A stretch of DNA of 64,000 bases from Chromohalobacter canadensis (lineage in GTDB: Bacteria > Pseudomonadota > Gammaproteobacteria > Pseudomonadales > Halomonadaceae). The notes under the pieces were generated by a model. It searched no databases, had not been told where the DNA came from, and saw only the letters and a list, made by a program, of their open reading frames with translations. A program made the translations under genes and the position numbers. The stretch lies in the NCBI RefSeq assembly GCF_029544075.1, contig NZ_JAJQJH010000007.1:1-64000 (forward strand). The letters run 5' to 3'. How positions within the stretch are numbered: the first letter of the stretch is position 1; each line of letters opens with the position of its first letter. This document shows positions 51,258 to 63,166 of the stretch, one piece after another.

Positions 51258-51824
51258 TCAATCCAGATATTCGAAGACTCTGACGATCCGCTGAATGCCG
51301 CCCACTTGTGAAGCGATATTGGTCACGATATCTGCTTCCTGGTGGGTTACCATGCCCATTAGATAGACCGTGCTGTTTTCGGTGATTACCCGAATTCGGC
51401 TGCCGTCGATGCGCTCGTCGGTCGCTAGGCTTGCCTTGATCCGCCCGGTGATCCAGGTATCCGTCATGCGCTGACCGATGGGAGAGTTGGCGGCGACTTC
51501 CAGTTCGTTGTGAACGCGACGTACCTGCCGTACTTGCTCGGCTACGTTGCCGGCTTTTTTCTTGAGCTCGTCGCTCGCTACCTGGCCGGTGAGAAGTACC
51601 ATGCCGTTGTAACTGTCGATGTTGAGATGTGCATCGCGAAAGCGTGCGTCAGTGCTGGTAAGATTGTCGGAAATCTTGTTCTGGATGCTTTCGTCTTCCA
51701 CCTTCATGCCGGGAGTGCGCTTGCCATAGTTTTCACCGCCTTGGTTGTCGGTGGAAGGTGAGGCGCAGCCGGCTAGCGCTAGCGTGATACCAAGGAGTAG
51801 TGGAAGAATAACTTGTCGTGTCAT
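51258..51824 (-). CDS. dolP: BON-domain outer-membrane lipoprotein DolP (YraP)
   Basis: A lipoprotein of two BON domains that supports outer-membrane integrity and associates with division sites. The signal peptide ends in the lipobox LALAGC with Cys20. BON1 and BON2 follow at about 50-115 and 125-187. Residue 21 is Ala and 22 Ser, consistent with outer-membrane sorting. Chosen ATG gives 188 residues; the frame is open upstream into the neighbouring gene. 10 bases after the SIS gene stop. Confidence 0.93.
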   Translation of the reverse strand: MTRQVILPLLLGITLALAGCASPSTDNQGGENYGKRTPGMKVEDESIQNKISDNLTSTDARFRDAHLNIDSYNGMVLLTGQVASDELKKKAGNVAEQVRQVRRVHNELEVAANSPIGQRMTDTWITGRIKASLATDERIDGSRIRVITENSTVYLMGMVTHQEADIVTNIASQVGGIQRIVRVFEYLD

Positions 51825-51834
51825 GACGAATTCC

Positions 51835-52800
<966 letters not shown>

Positions 52801-52820
<20 letters not shown>

Positions 52821-54606
52821 TGTCGATATCCAGGTCGGACCCACCGGTCAGTAGTGGCGCGGGCACGCCTGACTGGAACTGAGCCCAGGGCAAAGTGCGC
52901 TGAATCCGTCCGTCGTCGCGTGCCTGAAGCGTTCCGGTGGCACCGAAGACTTCCAGCGAGTGCAGTGCCTGAATCAGAGGTAGACGACGTGCTAGTTCGT
53001 ACGCGTCGACGCCCATGGCATTGAGTTTGAGCAGACTAGGATCATCTTGGGCGTCGAGTTCGCGATAGGTGGAGTAAAACGGCAACGCTTCTTCGCCGCC
53101 GGCCGCGGCGTCCGGTATCAGCCAGGGGATATCCATGAACATCACGTCGTTGAGGTCATGGTCGGCGCGCGGTTGGGGTTGGCCGCCATAAACCTGGGAC
53201 GTCGCGTAGACGGGGAGGTCGCCTGCGTAGTAATAGTCCAGCGTAGGTGGTACTTGGCGTGCATAGCTGGGCAATGCCACGAGGAAGAGCATATCGATAT
53301 CCTCGTTTCCACTACGTTTGCCATCGGCGCTCAGCAAGCGTTTCGTCGCCTCGCTGACAGGGCCCTTGGGGTCATAATGCACGACGGCATCGAGCTCGCC
53401 ATCCCGTTCTTCCCAGTTCGTACGGAAGGCCTTGAAGACGCGTTCGCCCCATGCATTGTCGGGAATCAGCGCGGCCGCCTCGTGATGTCCATCCATGCGT
53501 GCACGCTTGGCGGCTTGACGTGCCTCGTCCTCGGCCGATAGCCCGTATTGGAACAGCTCGTCCGCTTGATTGCGGTCGTGTTCGCCATAGTTGAGGGCCA
53601 GCGTTGGCAGCGCAACATCATCGCGCTGCTCGAGTTGCGATACTAGGTCCTTGTTGAGCGGTCCGAGCACGACCTGGGCACCGTCCATGGTGGCTTGTGC
53701 GTAAAGGGCCTCGAGATTTCCCGCGCTGCTGTCGTAGTACGTTAGTTGTGGTGTCTGTTCGCCCTGGTTGAGGGCAACCATGTGGCGTGTCTCGATGCCT
53801 TTCTTGATCGCTTTGGCCACGTTTGCCAGGGGGCCAGACTCCGGTAGGAAGATGGCAATGTGCTTAACGTCGTTGCCACGCAGGTCCTTCAGGGCAGAGA
53901 GGTCGCTAGGCAGGCGGCGGGCAGCGGGATGGTTGGCGTAATTCGAGCGCCAATCGTCCAGTGTGTCGGTGAGGCGGGACATGTCACCGCCGCTTTGGCG
54001 ATATAGCCGTGCGAGCTCGACCCAGCCTTGGGTGAGGGAGTCGCCTTGATTCTCCATACGGTCGAGTGTGGCCTCGCTCAACCGCGACAGTGGCGTCCAG
54101 ATGTCGTCGTTGAGTTCGAAAGGAGCCGCGTCGCGTTGCAGGTCGATCAGGGATTCCGCCGCCGCACGCGATTCACCCACCAGCGTCAGGGCCAGACCGC
54201 GACGATGGCGTAATGTCTGCTGTGCGTCGCGTGGCATGTCATCGATATCCCCGAGTATCTGCGTGGCTGCCAGCGCGCTTCGGCCATCTTCCTTGCGCAG
54301 GCTGAGGTCGGAGATGAGAAGAGCGCGATCGATGCGATCCTCGCGCGTTAGTTGCAACGCATCGAGGTCGCGGGCGACGTCAAGCGCCTGCTCGTCCTCG
54401 CCTTGCCGTGTTAGGATGTGGGCCGCTTGGAGCCTGCTCTGTGCTGCCTGCGTAGCGGGTTGGTCTTGGGCCTTATCGAGTAGTTCATCGGCGCTGAGGC
54501 CCTGCATGGCGGGTCGTGTATCGCTGGGTCCCGGGCCGCTGGCGCACCCGGCGAGTAGTAGGGCGATCAAGGCGAACCCGAACAGGCTGCGCAATGATTT
54601 GGGCAT
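52801..54606 (-). CDS. lpoA: Penicillin-binding protein activator LpoA
   Basis: Outer-membrane lipoprotein that activates PBP1A. A lipobox IALLLAGC places lipidated Cys21 after the signal peptide. An N-terminal TPR-like helical domain (about 35-240) is followed by a periplasmic-binding-protein-like C-terminal domain (about 245-590). Length 601. First gene of the lpoA-yraN-SIS-dolP minus-strand group, divergent from rsmI. Confidence 0.94.
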
Positions 54607-54771
54607 GATGTCATTCCTTTATGGCGGTGTGACTCGGACGGTTCCCTGTTCCGGATTATGTCTGACGCATGCTGAACCTGGCGCCGGCCGCATGATCCAA
54701 TGGCGCGTGGCGCTGGCGACATGACACGACGCAAGTTATCCAATAGAGCGTCGCAACCGGGATATTAACGA

Positions 54772-55632
54772 ATGAGCGAAGGATGTGAAGGGGCATTGTA
54801 CGTGGTCGCCACGCCGATTGGGAATCTCGAGGATCTGAGTCCTCGCGCGGCCCGTCTGCTCGGTGAGGTATCTTGGGTGGCTGCGGAGGATACGCGGCAC
54901 AGTGCACGCTTGCTGCGTCATCTAGGAATCGACAAGCCGTTGGTTTCGCTGCATGAGCACAATGAAGCATCGCGGGTGACGGCGCTGCGCGATGCATTGA
55001 TCTCCGGCCAAGATGTGGCGTTGATCAGCGATGCAGGGACGCCGCTGATCTCCGACCCTGGTTTCGTGGTGGTGCGGGAACTGCGTGCGAGCGGCCATCG
55101 AGTCATCCCGGTACCCGGGGCCTGTGCGCTGGTCGCGGCGCTGTCGGCGGCTGGTTTGGCGACGGATCGTTTTCTTTTCGAGGGGTTTTTACCCGCCAAG
55201 GGAGGCGCGCGACGTCAGCGCCTGACGGCTGTGCTGGAGCGCGAAGAAACTCTGGTCTATTACGAGTCGCCGCATCGCATTCAGGCGACACTTCAGGATA
55301 TTGCCGCGCTATTCGGCACGCGTCGCGTGGTCTTGGCGCGGGAGTTGACCAAGACGTTCGAAACCTTTCTCGATGCCGATGCCGAGACATTGCTGGCATG
55401 TATGCGCGAAGACCCCAACCAGGCGCGCGGCGAATTCGTGATCATGGTGGCAGGCGCCGAGCCTCGGGATGACGAAACGCAGGCCCTGGCCGAAGGCGAG
55501 GCATGGCTTGCAGCGATGCTCGCCGAAGGCGTCGGCGTCAAGGCCGCGGCGACGGTTGTGGCCAGCCGTCTGGGGGGGCGCAAAAAATATTGGTATCAAT
55601 GTGCACAGGCGCTCAAGGACAGCGGTGCATAA
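54772..55632 (+). CDS. rsmI: 16S rRNA (cytidine(1402)-2'-O)-methyltransferase RsmI
   Basis: Tetrapyrrole-methylase-fold enzyme modifying C1402 in the 16S decoding centre with SAM; RsmH modifies the same base and is encoded just downstream. Motifs: LYVVATPIGNLEDLSPRA, EDTRHSARLLRH, LISDAGTPLISDPG and VPGACALVAALSAAG. Length 286. Confidence 0.97.
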   Translation: MSEGCEGALYVVATPIGNLEDLSPRAARLLGEVSWVAAEDTRHSARLLRHLGIDKPLVSLHEHNEASRVTALRDALISGQDVALISDAGTPLISDPGFVVVRELRASGHRVIPVPGACALVAALSAAGLATDRFLFEGFLPAKGGARRQRLTAVLEREETLVYYESPHRIQATLQDIAALFGTRRVVLARELTKTFETFLDADAETLLACMREDPNQARGEFVIMVAGAEPRDDETQALAEGEAWLAAMLAEGVGVKAAATVVASRLGGRKKYWYQCAQALKDSGA

Positions 55633-55659
55633 CTAAAGTCCCTTGCGGAGTTTGGGCGC

Positions 55660-55688
55660 TTGAGGGCCCTGCGAGGGGCTGTTATTCT
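55660..55688 (+). promoter_or_regulatory. Promoter of rnpB
   Basis: TTGAGG is followed after 17 bases by TATTCT, then TGCGCGC, and the RNase P RNA begins about nine bases after the -10. The GC-rich discriminator is typical of stable-RNA promoters. Confidence 0.75.
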
Positions 55689-55697
55689 TGCGCGCTT

Positions 55698-56053
<356 letters not shown>

Positions 56054-56149
56054 GAATTTCAGATCTCCGGGTCTGTGCGCGTCATGCCGCGACGTCTGCC
56101 TTCGGGCGGCCCGATACAGCGGCGGCAGGCCCCAACGCCCGAGTGATTC

Positions 56150-57145
56150 ATGCAGCATCGTGACAATCCCGAGAAGGACCCGCTTTCCGATACGCCGAAT
56201 GCTGTTGATGATCGAGCGGTTGATTACCGACACGCGAGTGTGTTGCTCGACGGTGCGGTAGACGCACTGATCACCGACCCCGACGGCTGCTATCTGGACG
56301 GCACCTTCGGTCGCGGTGGACATTCCCGCGCGATCCTCGAGCGGCTATCTCCACAAGGGCGCCTGTTGGCCATCGACCGCGACCCGGCTGCGCTTGCCGA
56401 AGGCGCCGCGCTGGATGACCCGCGCTTCTCTCTTGAATACGGTCGCTTCGCCGAGCTGGATGGCATCGCCCGCGATCATGCGCTGCACGGTCGCTTAGGG
56501 GGCGTGTTATTGGATGTCGGCGTTTCATCGCCACAGCTTGACGATCCTTCACGTGGTTTTAGTTTCTTGCGTGATGGTCCGCTCGACATGCGCATGGATC
56601 CTACCCAGGGAGAAAGTGCCGCCGATTGGTTGGCCCGCGTCGCTGAGCGCGAGATGAGCGATGTCTTCAAACGTTATGGCGAGGAGCGCTTTGCACGCCG
56701 CATTGCCAAAGCGATCATCGCGCGCCGCGCTGAACGGCCGATCACGCATACCGAAGACTTGGCTGAACTCGTCAAGGCTGCGCATCCGGCCTGGGAAAAA
56801 GGCAAGCACCCCGCGACGCGAGTGTTTCAGGCGATTCGCATTCATATTAACGGCGAGCTCGAGCAGCTCGAGGCCGCGCTCGCCGCAGCACTCGAGGCGC
56901 TGGCGCCGGGTGGGCGTTTAGTGGTGATCAGCTTCCATTCCCTGGAGGATCGGCTGGTCAAACGCTTCATTCGTGACCAGGCGCGTGGCGATACGCACCT
57001 GCCACGCGACTTCCCGATTCGCGATACGCAGTTGAATCGACGCCTGGCCATGGTCGGCAAGGCGAGTCGTCCCGGGGAGTGCGAGGTGGCCCTCAATCCT
57101 CGTGCGCGCAGTGCCGTGATGCGCGTGGCCCGGAAACTCGACTGA
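56150..57145 (+). CDS. rsmH: 16S rRNA (cytosine(1402)-N4)-methyltransferase RsmH
   Basis: SAM-dependent methyltransferase for C1402 of 16S rRNA. The SAM-binding block is [43 protein letters not shown] and the C-terminal [15 protein letters not shown] are intact. The start gives 331 residues with an N-terminal extension of about 25 residues before the conserved YRHASVLL; no in-frame start lies closer. First gene of this dcw cluster; mraZ, which usually precedes it, is absent from the gap after rnpB. Confidence 0.95.
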   Translation: MQHRDNPEKDPLSDTPNAVDDRAVDYRHASVLLDGAVDALITDPDGCYLDGTFGRGGHSRAILERLSPQGRLLAIDRDPAALAEGAALDDPRFSLEYGRFAELDGIARDHALHGRLGGVLLDVGVSSPQLDDPSRGFSFLRDGPLDMRMDPTQGESAADWLARVAEREMSDVFKRYGEERFARRIAKAIIARRAERPITHTEDLAELVKAAHPAWEKGKHPATRVFQAIRIHINGELEQLEAALAAALEALAPGGRLVVISFHSLEDRLVKRFIRDQARGDTHLPRDFPIRDTQLNRRLAMVGKASRPGECEVALNPRARSAVMRVARKLD

Positions 57146-57153
57146 GGTTCGTG

Positions 57154-57480
57154 ATGGCGGCTCAAGGACGAAACACCATGCTCAAGATAGGCTGGCCGTT
57201 CACCAGCCGCTTGCGTTGGCGCCATGTCATCCTGCTGATTCTGATTGGCGTGATGCTGATCAGCTCGTTGGCTTCCATTGCCAGCACCCACCTGACGCGT
57301 GTGCAGTATGCGCGTTTTCAAGAGCTGGAAAGCGAGCGCGATAGCTTGCAGACCGTCTGGGGACGGCTGCTTCTTGAAGAAAGCACCTGGTCGGCGCCGG
57401 CACGGGTCGAGGATATGGCCGTCGAACGCCTGGAGATGCGCGTGCCCGACGTCGATGACGTCGAGGTAATTCGTCCATGA
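57154..57480 (+). CDS. ftsL: Cell division protein FtsL
   Basis: Bitopic divisome protein of the FtsQLB complex. The ATG (AGG six bases upstream) gives 108 residues with a transmembrane helix at about 23-44 (HVILLILIGVMLISSLASIAS) and a periplasmic leucine-zipper-like coiled coil. A later ATG (MLKIGW) is also possible. It overlaps ftsI by four bases. Confidence 0.9.
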   Translation: MAAQGRNTMLKIGWPFTSRLRWRHVILLILIGVMLISSLASIASTHLTRVQYARFQELESERDSLQTVWGRLLLEESTWSAPARVEDMAVERLEMRVPDVDDVEVIRP

Positions 57481-59189
57481 GTCGCGAGCGTCGATCCACC
57501 ACGAGGCGCCGTTCGCCGAATAACGGGCCGATGGGCCGTGGACGTTACTTTTTCTTGCTGGGTATCGTGATCATCGGTCTGAGTGCTCTGATCGGGCGTA
57601 TTGCCTACCTCAATGTCATCGACCGAGACTTTCTGCAGAACCAGGGGGATGCGCGCACGCTGCGCGTCGAGCCCATCAATGCGCACCGTGGAATGATTTC
57701 CGATCGCAATGGCGACCCGCTAGCGATCTCCACGCCGGTAGTGACGCTATGGGCCAATCCCCAGGAACTGCCTTCCGACCCGACCCAACTGGAGACGCTC
57801 GCGCGCGCCTTGAAGATGAACCCCGATACGCTCGAAGCGCGTGTCGAGCGTTACTCCGAGCATGAGTTCATGTATCTGCGGCGGCGCATGACACCGGAAG
57901 CGGCAAAACCCGCCCGCGAGCTCGATATTCCCGGCGTTTACGCCAAGGACGAGTACAAGCGTTATTACCCCTCTGGAGATGTCGCCGCGCAACTGGTGGG
58001 TGTCACTAATGTCGACGACCATGGCCAGGAAGGCTTGGAGCTGGCCTACGACGATTATCTCAGTGGCCAGCCTGGCAAGCGGCGTGTGCTCAAGGACCGC
58101 AAGGGCCGCCTGGTGCGCGATCTACACTTGCTCAAGGATGCCAAGCCGGGAGGCGATCTGACGCTATCGATCGACCTGCGCTTGCAGTACATGGCGTACC
58201 GTGAATTGCAGAAATCCGTCGACGCTCATGATGCCGACGGTGGCTCCCTAGTGATGATGGATGCTCGAAGCGGCGAAGTCCTGGCGATGGCTAACCTTCC
58301 GTCCTATAACCCCAACAACCGCACTTCGATCGATGTCAATGGCTTGCGCAACCAGGCAGTGACCGACGCTATCGAACCGGGGTCGGTCATGAAGCCTTTG
58401 GCAATGTCGGCGGCGCTGGCGACGGACAAGATCGATCCCGATACGATTATCGACACCTCGCCGGGGTGGATGGTCATTGATGGATATACGATCAGTGACT
58501 TTCGCAATTACGGCAAGCTCACCCCAGGGGAGATCCTGCTGCATTCGTCCAATATCGGGATGTCCCACATCGCCTTGCAGCTCTCCAAGGGTACTATCTG
58601 GAAGCAATACCAAAGACTGGGGCTGGGGCAAGCCCCGGGGACCGGTTTTCCGGGTGAAGGCAGCGGCAGTCTACCGTCCTTGAGTGGCTTGTCGCGCAGT
58701 GCTCAGGCGTCCATGGCTTATGGCTATGGCCTCTCACTGACGCCTTTGCAGCTTGCCAGTGCGTACACGGCGATCGCCAACGACGGGCGACGTCTGCATC
58801 CCTCGTTGTTGAAGCGCCCCTCGGCTCCGATCGGTGATCAGGTCATGTCGCCGACGATTGCGCATGAGTTACTGGGTATGCTGGAGAAGATCGTTCAGCC
58901 CGATGCTGGTGGCTCACGTGCGATGGTGGAGGGGTACCGCATTGCGGGCAAGACCGGTACGGTTCGCAAGGTGACCGCTGGAGGCTATCAGCAAAAAGCC
59001 TATCGTGGCCTGTTTGCGGGTATTGCGCCGGTTTCCGACCCGCGCATCGTGACGGTGGTGATGATCGACAATCCCAAGGGAGACGAGTATTACGGTGGTC
59101 TGGTGGCGGCACCGGTCTTTGGCCGTGTGGTGGGCAAGGCGCTGCGTCTTCTCGATGTGCCCCCCGATAAACAGGAGACTTCCGAGTGA
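57477..59189 (+). CDS. ftsI: Peptidoglycan D,D-transpeptidase FtsI (PBP3)
   Basis: Septal cross-linking enzyme of the divisome. N-terminal transmembrane helix (about 24-44), pedestal domain, then transpeptidase with SVMK (nucleophile Ser303, Lys306), SSN (357-359) and KTGT (492-495). Length 570. Four-base overlap with ftsL; a one-base overlap with the murE ATG. Confidence 0.98.
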   Translation: MSRERRSTTRRRSPNNGPMGRGRYFFLLGIVIIGLSALIGRIAYLNVIDRDFLQNQGDARTLRVEPINAHRGMISDRNGDPLAISTPVVTLWANPQELPSDPTQLETLARALKMNPDTLEARVERYSEHEFMYLRRRMTPEAAKPARELDIPGVYAKDEYKRYYPSGDVAAQLVGVTNVDDHGQEGLELAYDDYLSGQPGKRRVLKDRKGRLVRDLHLLKDAKPGGDLTLSIDLRLQYMAYRELQKSVDAHDADGGSLVMMDARSGEVLAMANLPSYNPNNRTSIDVNGLRNQAVTDAIEPGSVMKPLAMSAALATDKIDPDTIIDTSPGWMVIDGYTISDFRNYGKLTPGEILLHSSNIGMSHIALQLSKGTIWKQYQRLGLGQAPGTGFPGEGSGSLPSLSGLSRSAQASMAYGYGLSLTPLQLASAYTAIANDGRRLHPSLLKRPSAPIGDQVMSPTIAHELLGMLEKIVQPDAGGSRAMVEGYRIAGKTGTVRKVTAGGYQQKAYRGLFAGIAPVSDPRIVTVVMIDNPKGDEYYGGLVAAPVFGRVVGKALRLLDVPPDKQETSE

Positions 59190-60718
59190 TGGAAATCGAT
59201 ACGCCACGTTTGGCGGATACCCTGGCGTTGCTCTGGCCATCGCATGCCACGCCCGCGTTGCTCAATGGCTGGCGTCCTGCGCTAACCACTTGCGTGGTGA
59301 CGCTCGACAGTCGTGAAGCGGGCCCTGGCGTGCTGTTCGTGGCCGTGGCGGGAGCACATGCCGATGGGCGTGCCTTTATCGGACAGGCGCTGGCGTCTGG
59401 TGCGGACGCGGTGCTCTACGATACGGACACGCTGCCGGCAGATGTCCCCGTACAGGACGCGCGTGTGCTTGGCGTGCCAGGTCTGCGCGGGCGCCTCGGC
59501 GAGCTGGGGCGTCATCTGTTCTGTGTCCCCGAGACGCAGGAACTGATTGGCGTGACCGGCACCAATGGCAAGAGTTCGGTCACCTATTATATGGCCGCGC
59601 TGTCGGAAGCGCTGGGTACGGCGACGGCGATGATCGGTACCTTGGGCATTGGACGTCCGGGGCGGCTCGAGCCCGCCGCATTGACGACGCCGGGGCCGCT
59701 GGCGCTTCAGGCGTCATTGGGAAGTCTGGGCGCGCAGGGTGTCGAGCGCGTCGCCATGGAGGTCTCGTCGCATGCGCTCGATCAAGGGCGTGTGGTCGGG
59801 TGCCGGTTCCGTGCGGCGGTGTTCACCAATATCAGCCGCGATCATCTCGATTATCACGGCAGCATGGCCGCCTACGCGGCGGCCAAGGCACGTCTGTTTA
59901 AGCATCGTGAGTTGTCGCTGGCGGTGGCCAATGGCGATGATCGCTTAGCGCCATTGATGTTGGCCGGTCTTCCCAAGAGCGTGCGTGTACTCGCCACGGG
60001 GTGCGATGAAGCCACTACCTTGCGTGTCATCGACTGGTTTCCGCATGCGCTCGGGCAGCGTGCCTTGATCGCGACGCCGGAGGGTGAGCGTGAATTGGAG
60101 CTGTCGCTGCTGGGGCGTTTCAATCTCGACAACGTGCTCTTGGCGATGGCGACGCTCTATGGTCTGGGAAGTGACTTGACCGCGTTGTTCGACGCCGCCG
60201 CGCAGCTTGCGCCGGTGCCTGGGCGCATGCAGCGTCTGGTCGCGGATGGTGCGCCGACAGTGGTCGTCGACTATGCGCATACGCCGGAGGCGCTGCGCAA
60301 CGCTCTGGACGCGTTACGCGCGCATGTCCCCACTCAAGAGGGGGCCAAGCTATGGTGCGTTTTTGGGTGCGGCGGCGATCGCGATCGTGGCAAGCGCCCG
60401 CTGATGGCGCAAGCTGCCGAGGCGCTGGCCGACCGCCTGGTGATCACCGACGACAACCCGCGTGGCGAGCCGGCGGCATCGATTCGTGACGAGATCGTGG
60501 CGGGGCTCTCGAGCACTGGCCAGGCTCGCACGCAATGCGTGGCGGGACGTGGCGAGGCGATCGAGCGTACCTTGCAGGACGCCAATGCGGACGACATCGT
60601 GCTGATCGCCGGTAAAGGGCATGAAACCTATCAAGATATCGACGGCCGGCGTTATCCGTTCAGCGATGTCGAGGTGGTGCAGGCCGCACTTGAGCGACGC
60701 CGGGAGCATGAGGCATGA
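59189..60718 (+). CDS. murE: UDP-MurNAc-tripeptide synthetase MurE (meso-DAP adding)
   Basis: Adds meso-diaminopimelate to UDP-MurNAc-L-Ala-D-Glu. The Mur-ligase P-loop is GVTGTNGKSSVT, and DNPR, the meso-DAP recognition motif, is present in ITDDNPRGEP, so the organism makes DAP-type peptidoglycan. The ATG overlaps the final base of the ftsI stop; a GTG one codon earlier is alternative. Length 509. Confidence 0.97.
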   Translation: MEIDTPRLADTLALLWPSHATPALLNGWRPALTTCVVTLDSREAGPGVLFVAVAGAHADGRAFIGQALASGADAVLYDTDTLPADVPVQDARVLGVPGLRGRLGELGRHLFCVPETQELIGVTGTNGKSSVTYYMAALSEALGTATAMIGTLGIGRPGRLEPAALTTPGPLALQASLGSLGAQGVERVAMEVSSHALDQGRVVGCRFRAAVFTNISRDHLDYHGSMAAYAAAKARLFKHRELSLAVANGDDRLAPLMLAGLPKSVRVLATGCDEATTLRVIDWFPHALGQRALIATPEGERELELSLLGRFNLDNVLLAMATLYGLGSDLTALFDAAAQLAPVPGRMQRLVADGAPTVVVDYAHTPEALRNALDALRAHVPTQEGAKLWCVFGCGGDRDRGKRPLMAQAAEALADRLVITDDNPRGEPAASIRDEIVAGLSSTGQARTQCVAGRGEAIERTLQDANADDIVLIAGKGHETYQDIDGRRYPFSDVEVVQAALERRREHEA

Positions 60719-62073
60719 GCGCGACCACGCTACGCGATATCGCGGGTTGGCTGGGGGTGCCTCCCCCCGAGGTAGACGCCGAGGTGGTGCAAGTGGTGAG
60801 CGATACGCGTCGAATCGTACCGGGCGACGTCTTCTTGGCCCTGGTTGGCGAGCGCTTCGATGGCCATGATTTCTTGGAAGAGGCGCGCACCAAGGGAGCG
60901 GTCGGGGTGATCGTATCGCGCCCCATGGCGACTCCCTTGCCCCAGATCGAAGTCGCCGATACGCGTCTGGCACTAGGTATATTGGGGCGCGTTCGTCGGC
61001 GCACCTGGTCGGGCGAACTGGTGGCGGTCACCGGTAATAGCGGCAAGACCACGGTCAAGGAAATGCTGGCGTCCATCCTATCCCGTTCGCAGCCTACCCT
61101 CGCCACGCAGGGCAACCTCAATAACGATATCGGTGTGCCACAGACGCTGCTGGGGCTGTCACCAGCGCATCGCCGTGCGGTCATCGAGGTGGGGGCCAAT
61201 CACTTGGGGGAAATCGCCTGGACGACGGCGCTGGCGCGCCCCGATGTGGCGGTGATTACCAATGTCACGGGCGCGCACATCGGGGAGTTCGGTGGTCTTG
61301 GTCAGATTGCCCAGGCCAAGGCAGAAATCCTCCAGGGATTGCCATCCTCTGGCGCCGCCGTGCTTAATCGCGACGACCGGTTTTTTCCACTGTGGCGGGA
61401 GCTGGCCGGTGAAGCCGAGGTGCGCGATTTCGGGCTCGATGCCACGGCACGGGTGCGTGCCCAGGCGCTGGCCTGTGACGATGCCGGGCGTTATGCTTTC
61501 ACGCTATCTATGGATGGCGAGCCAGTGGGCCGGATCCAGTTGGCTTTATTGGGGCGTCATAATGTGCTCAACGCGCTGGCCAGTGCGGCAGCAGCATGGG
61601 CGCTGGGCGTTTCGGGCACCGATATTGTTGCCGGGCTCGAGGCCTGCAAGGCAATGGCGGGCCGTATGGCGTGTGTGCCGGGGCTACGTGGCTCGCGTCT
61701 TCTGGATGATACCTACAATGCCAACCCCGGTGCGGTCCATGCGGCCCTATCGGTGTTGGCCGATATGCCCGCGCCCCGTTGGTGCTTCCTGGGTGCCATG
61801 GGGGAGCTGGGCCGCGATAGCGAGCGCTTGCATGCTGACTTGGGCCGCGCTGCGCGGGAATTGAAGATCGACTTTCTCGGCACGTTCGGTGCCGATGCCC
61901 GCCCTGCGGTGGCGGCATTCGGCGATTCGGCGTGTCATTTCGATGATTGGGCGACGCTTGTGCGTTATGCCCGCGACCATCTCCCTCCTAGGGCCAGTGT
62001 GCTGGTCAAGGGGTCGCGCAGTGCCGGCATGGAACGCTTGATTGCCGAACTGCGCACGGATGCACCAAGGTGA
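60715..62073 (+). CDS. murF: UDP-MurNAc-pentapeptide synthetase MurF
   Basis: Adds D-Ala-D-Ala to complete the peptidoglycan pentapeptide precursor. The P-loop is VTGNSGKTTVKEML; EVGANHLGEIAWTT and the DDTYNANPGAV block are typical. Length 452. Overlaps murE by four bases; mraY begins nine bases after its stop. Confidence 0.97.
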   Translation: MSATTLRDIAGWLGVPPPEVDAEVVQVVSDTRRIVPGDVFLALVGERFDGHDFLEEARTKGAVGVIVSRPMATPLPQIEVADTRLALGILGRVRRRTWSGELVAVTGNSGKTTVKEMLASILSRSQPTLATQGNLNNDIGVPQTLLGLSPAHRRAVIEVGANHLGEIAWTTALARPDVAVITNVTGAHIGEFGGLGQIAQAKAEILQGLPSSGAAVLNRDDRFFPLWRELAGEAEVRDFGLDATARVRAQALACDDAGRYAFTLSMDGEPVGRIQLALLGRHNVLNALASAAAAWALGVSGTDIVAGLEACKAMAGRMACVPGLRGSRLLDDTYNANPGAVHAALSVLADMPAPRWCFLGAMGELGRDSERLHADLGRAARELKIDFLGTFGADARPAVAAFGDSACHFDDWATLVRYARDHLPPRASVLVKGSRSAGMERLIAELRTDAPR

Positions 62074-62082
62074 ACGCGACTC

Positions 62083-63165
62083 ATGCTGCTTTTCCTGGCT
62101 GACTTATTGGCGAACTTTCAAAGCGCCTTCAACGTTTTCAATTACCTGACCCTGCGCGTGATCCTAGGGACGCTGACCGCTCTCATGCTGTGCCTGTGGT
62201 TGGGACCTCAGGTCATCAAGCGTCTGGTCGAACGTCAGATCGGCCAAGCGGTGCGCGACGATGGGCCGCAATCGCATCTTTCCAAGGCCGGTACGCCGAC
62301 CATGGGCGGGGCGATGATTCTCATCGCCATCGCCATCAGCACCCTGCTCTGGGGAGACCTGACCAACCACTACGTCTGGTTGGTGTTGGCCGTGACGCTC
62401 GGCTTCGGCGCCATCGGTTGGGTCGACGATTACCGCAAGGTTGTGGAGAAAAATCCGCGCGGCTTGCCAGCACGCTGGAAGTACTTCTGGCAATCGGCCA
62501 TTGGCCTCGGCGCGGCGGTGGTGCTGTATCTCACGGCGGCCAGTCCCGTTGAGGTCAGCCTGATCGTGCCATTGTTCAAGGATGTCGTGGTACCGCTGGG
62601 GCTTTTCTACATCGTCTTGACCTATTTCGTCATCGTGGGCAGCTCCAATGCGGTCAACTTGACCGATGGGCTCGACGGCCTAGCGATCATGCCGACCGTG
62701 CTCGTTGCCATGGGGCTGGCCATCTTCGCTTACGCAAGCGGTAACACCGTCTTCGCGCAATACCTGCATATCCCTCTGGTGCCGGGGGCCGGCGAGCTCG
62801 CCGTGTTCTGCGGTACCATCGCCGGAGCGGGGCTAGGCTTCCTGTGGTTCAACACCTATCCGGCGCAGGTGTTCATGGGCGATGTCGGGGCGTTGGCCTT
62901 AGGTGCCGCGCTCGGGGTGGTGGCCGTCATCGTGCGTCAGGAAATCGTGCTGTTCATCATGGGCGGGGTATTCGTGATGGAAACCGTCTCGGTCATGTTG
63001 CAGGTGGGCTCCTACAAGCTGACGGGGCGACGTATTTTTCGCATGGCACCCCTTCATCATCACTTCGAACTCAAGGGCTGGCCCGAGCCGCGCGTGATCG
63101 TGCGTTTCTGGATTATCACAGTCGTGCTGGTCTTGTTGGGGCTGGCCACGTTGAAGATCCGCTGA
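62083..63165 (+). CDS. mraY: Phospho-MurNAc-pentapeptide transferase MraY
   Basis: Transfers phospho-MurNAc-pentapeptide to undecaprenyl phosphate, making lipid I. About ten transmembrane helices; active-site motifs are [18 protein letters not shown] with the catalytic Asp pair, [13 protein letters not shown] and [11 protein letters not shown]. Length (360) is standard. Confidence 0.98.
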   Translation: MLLFLADLLANFQSAFNVFNYLTLRVILGTLTALMLCLWLGPQVIKRLVERQIGQAVRDDGPQSHLSKAGTPTMGGAMILIAIAISTLLWGDLTNHYVWLVLAVTLGFGAIGWVDDYRKVVEKNPRGLPARWKYFWQSAIGLGAAVVLYLTAASPVEVSLIVPLFKDVVVPLGLFYIVLTYFVIVGSSNAVNLTDGLDGLAIMPTVLVAMGLAIFAYASGNTVFAQYLHIPLVPGAGELAVFCGTIAGAGLGFLWFNTYPAQVFMGDVGALALGAALGVVAVIVRQEIVLFIMGGVFVMETVSVMLQVGSYKLTGRRIFRMAPLHHHFELKGWPEPRVIVRFWIITVVLVLLGLATLKIR

Positions 63166-63166
63166 C

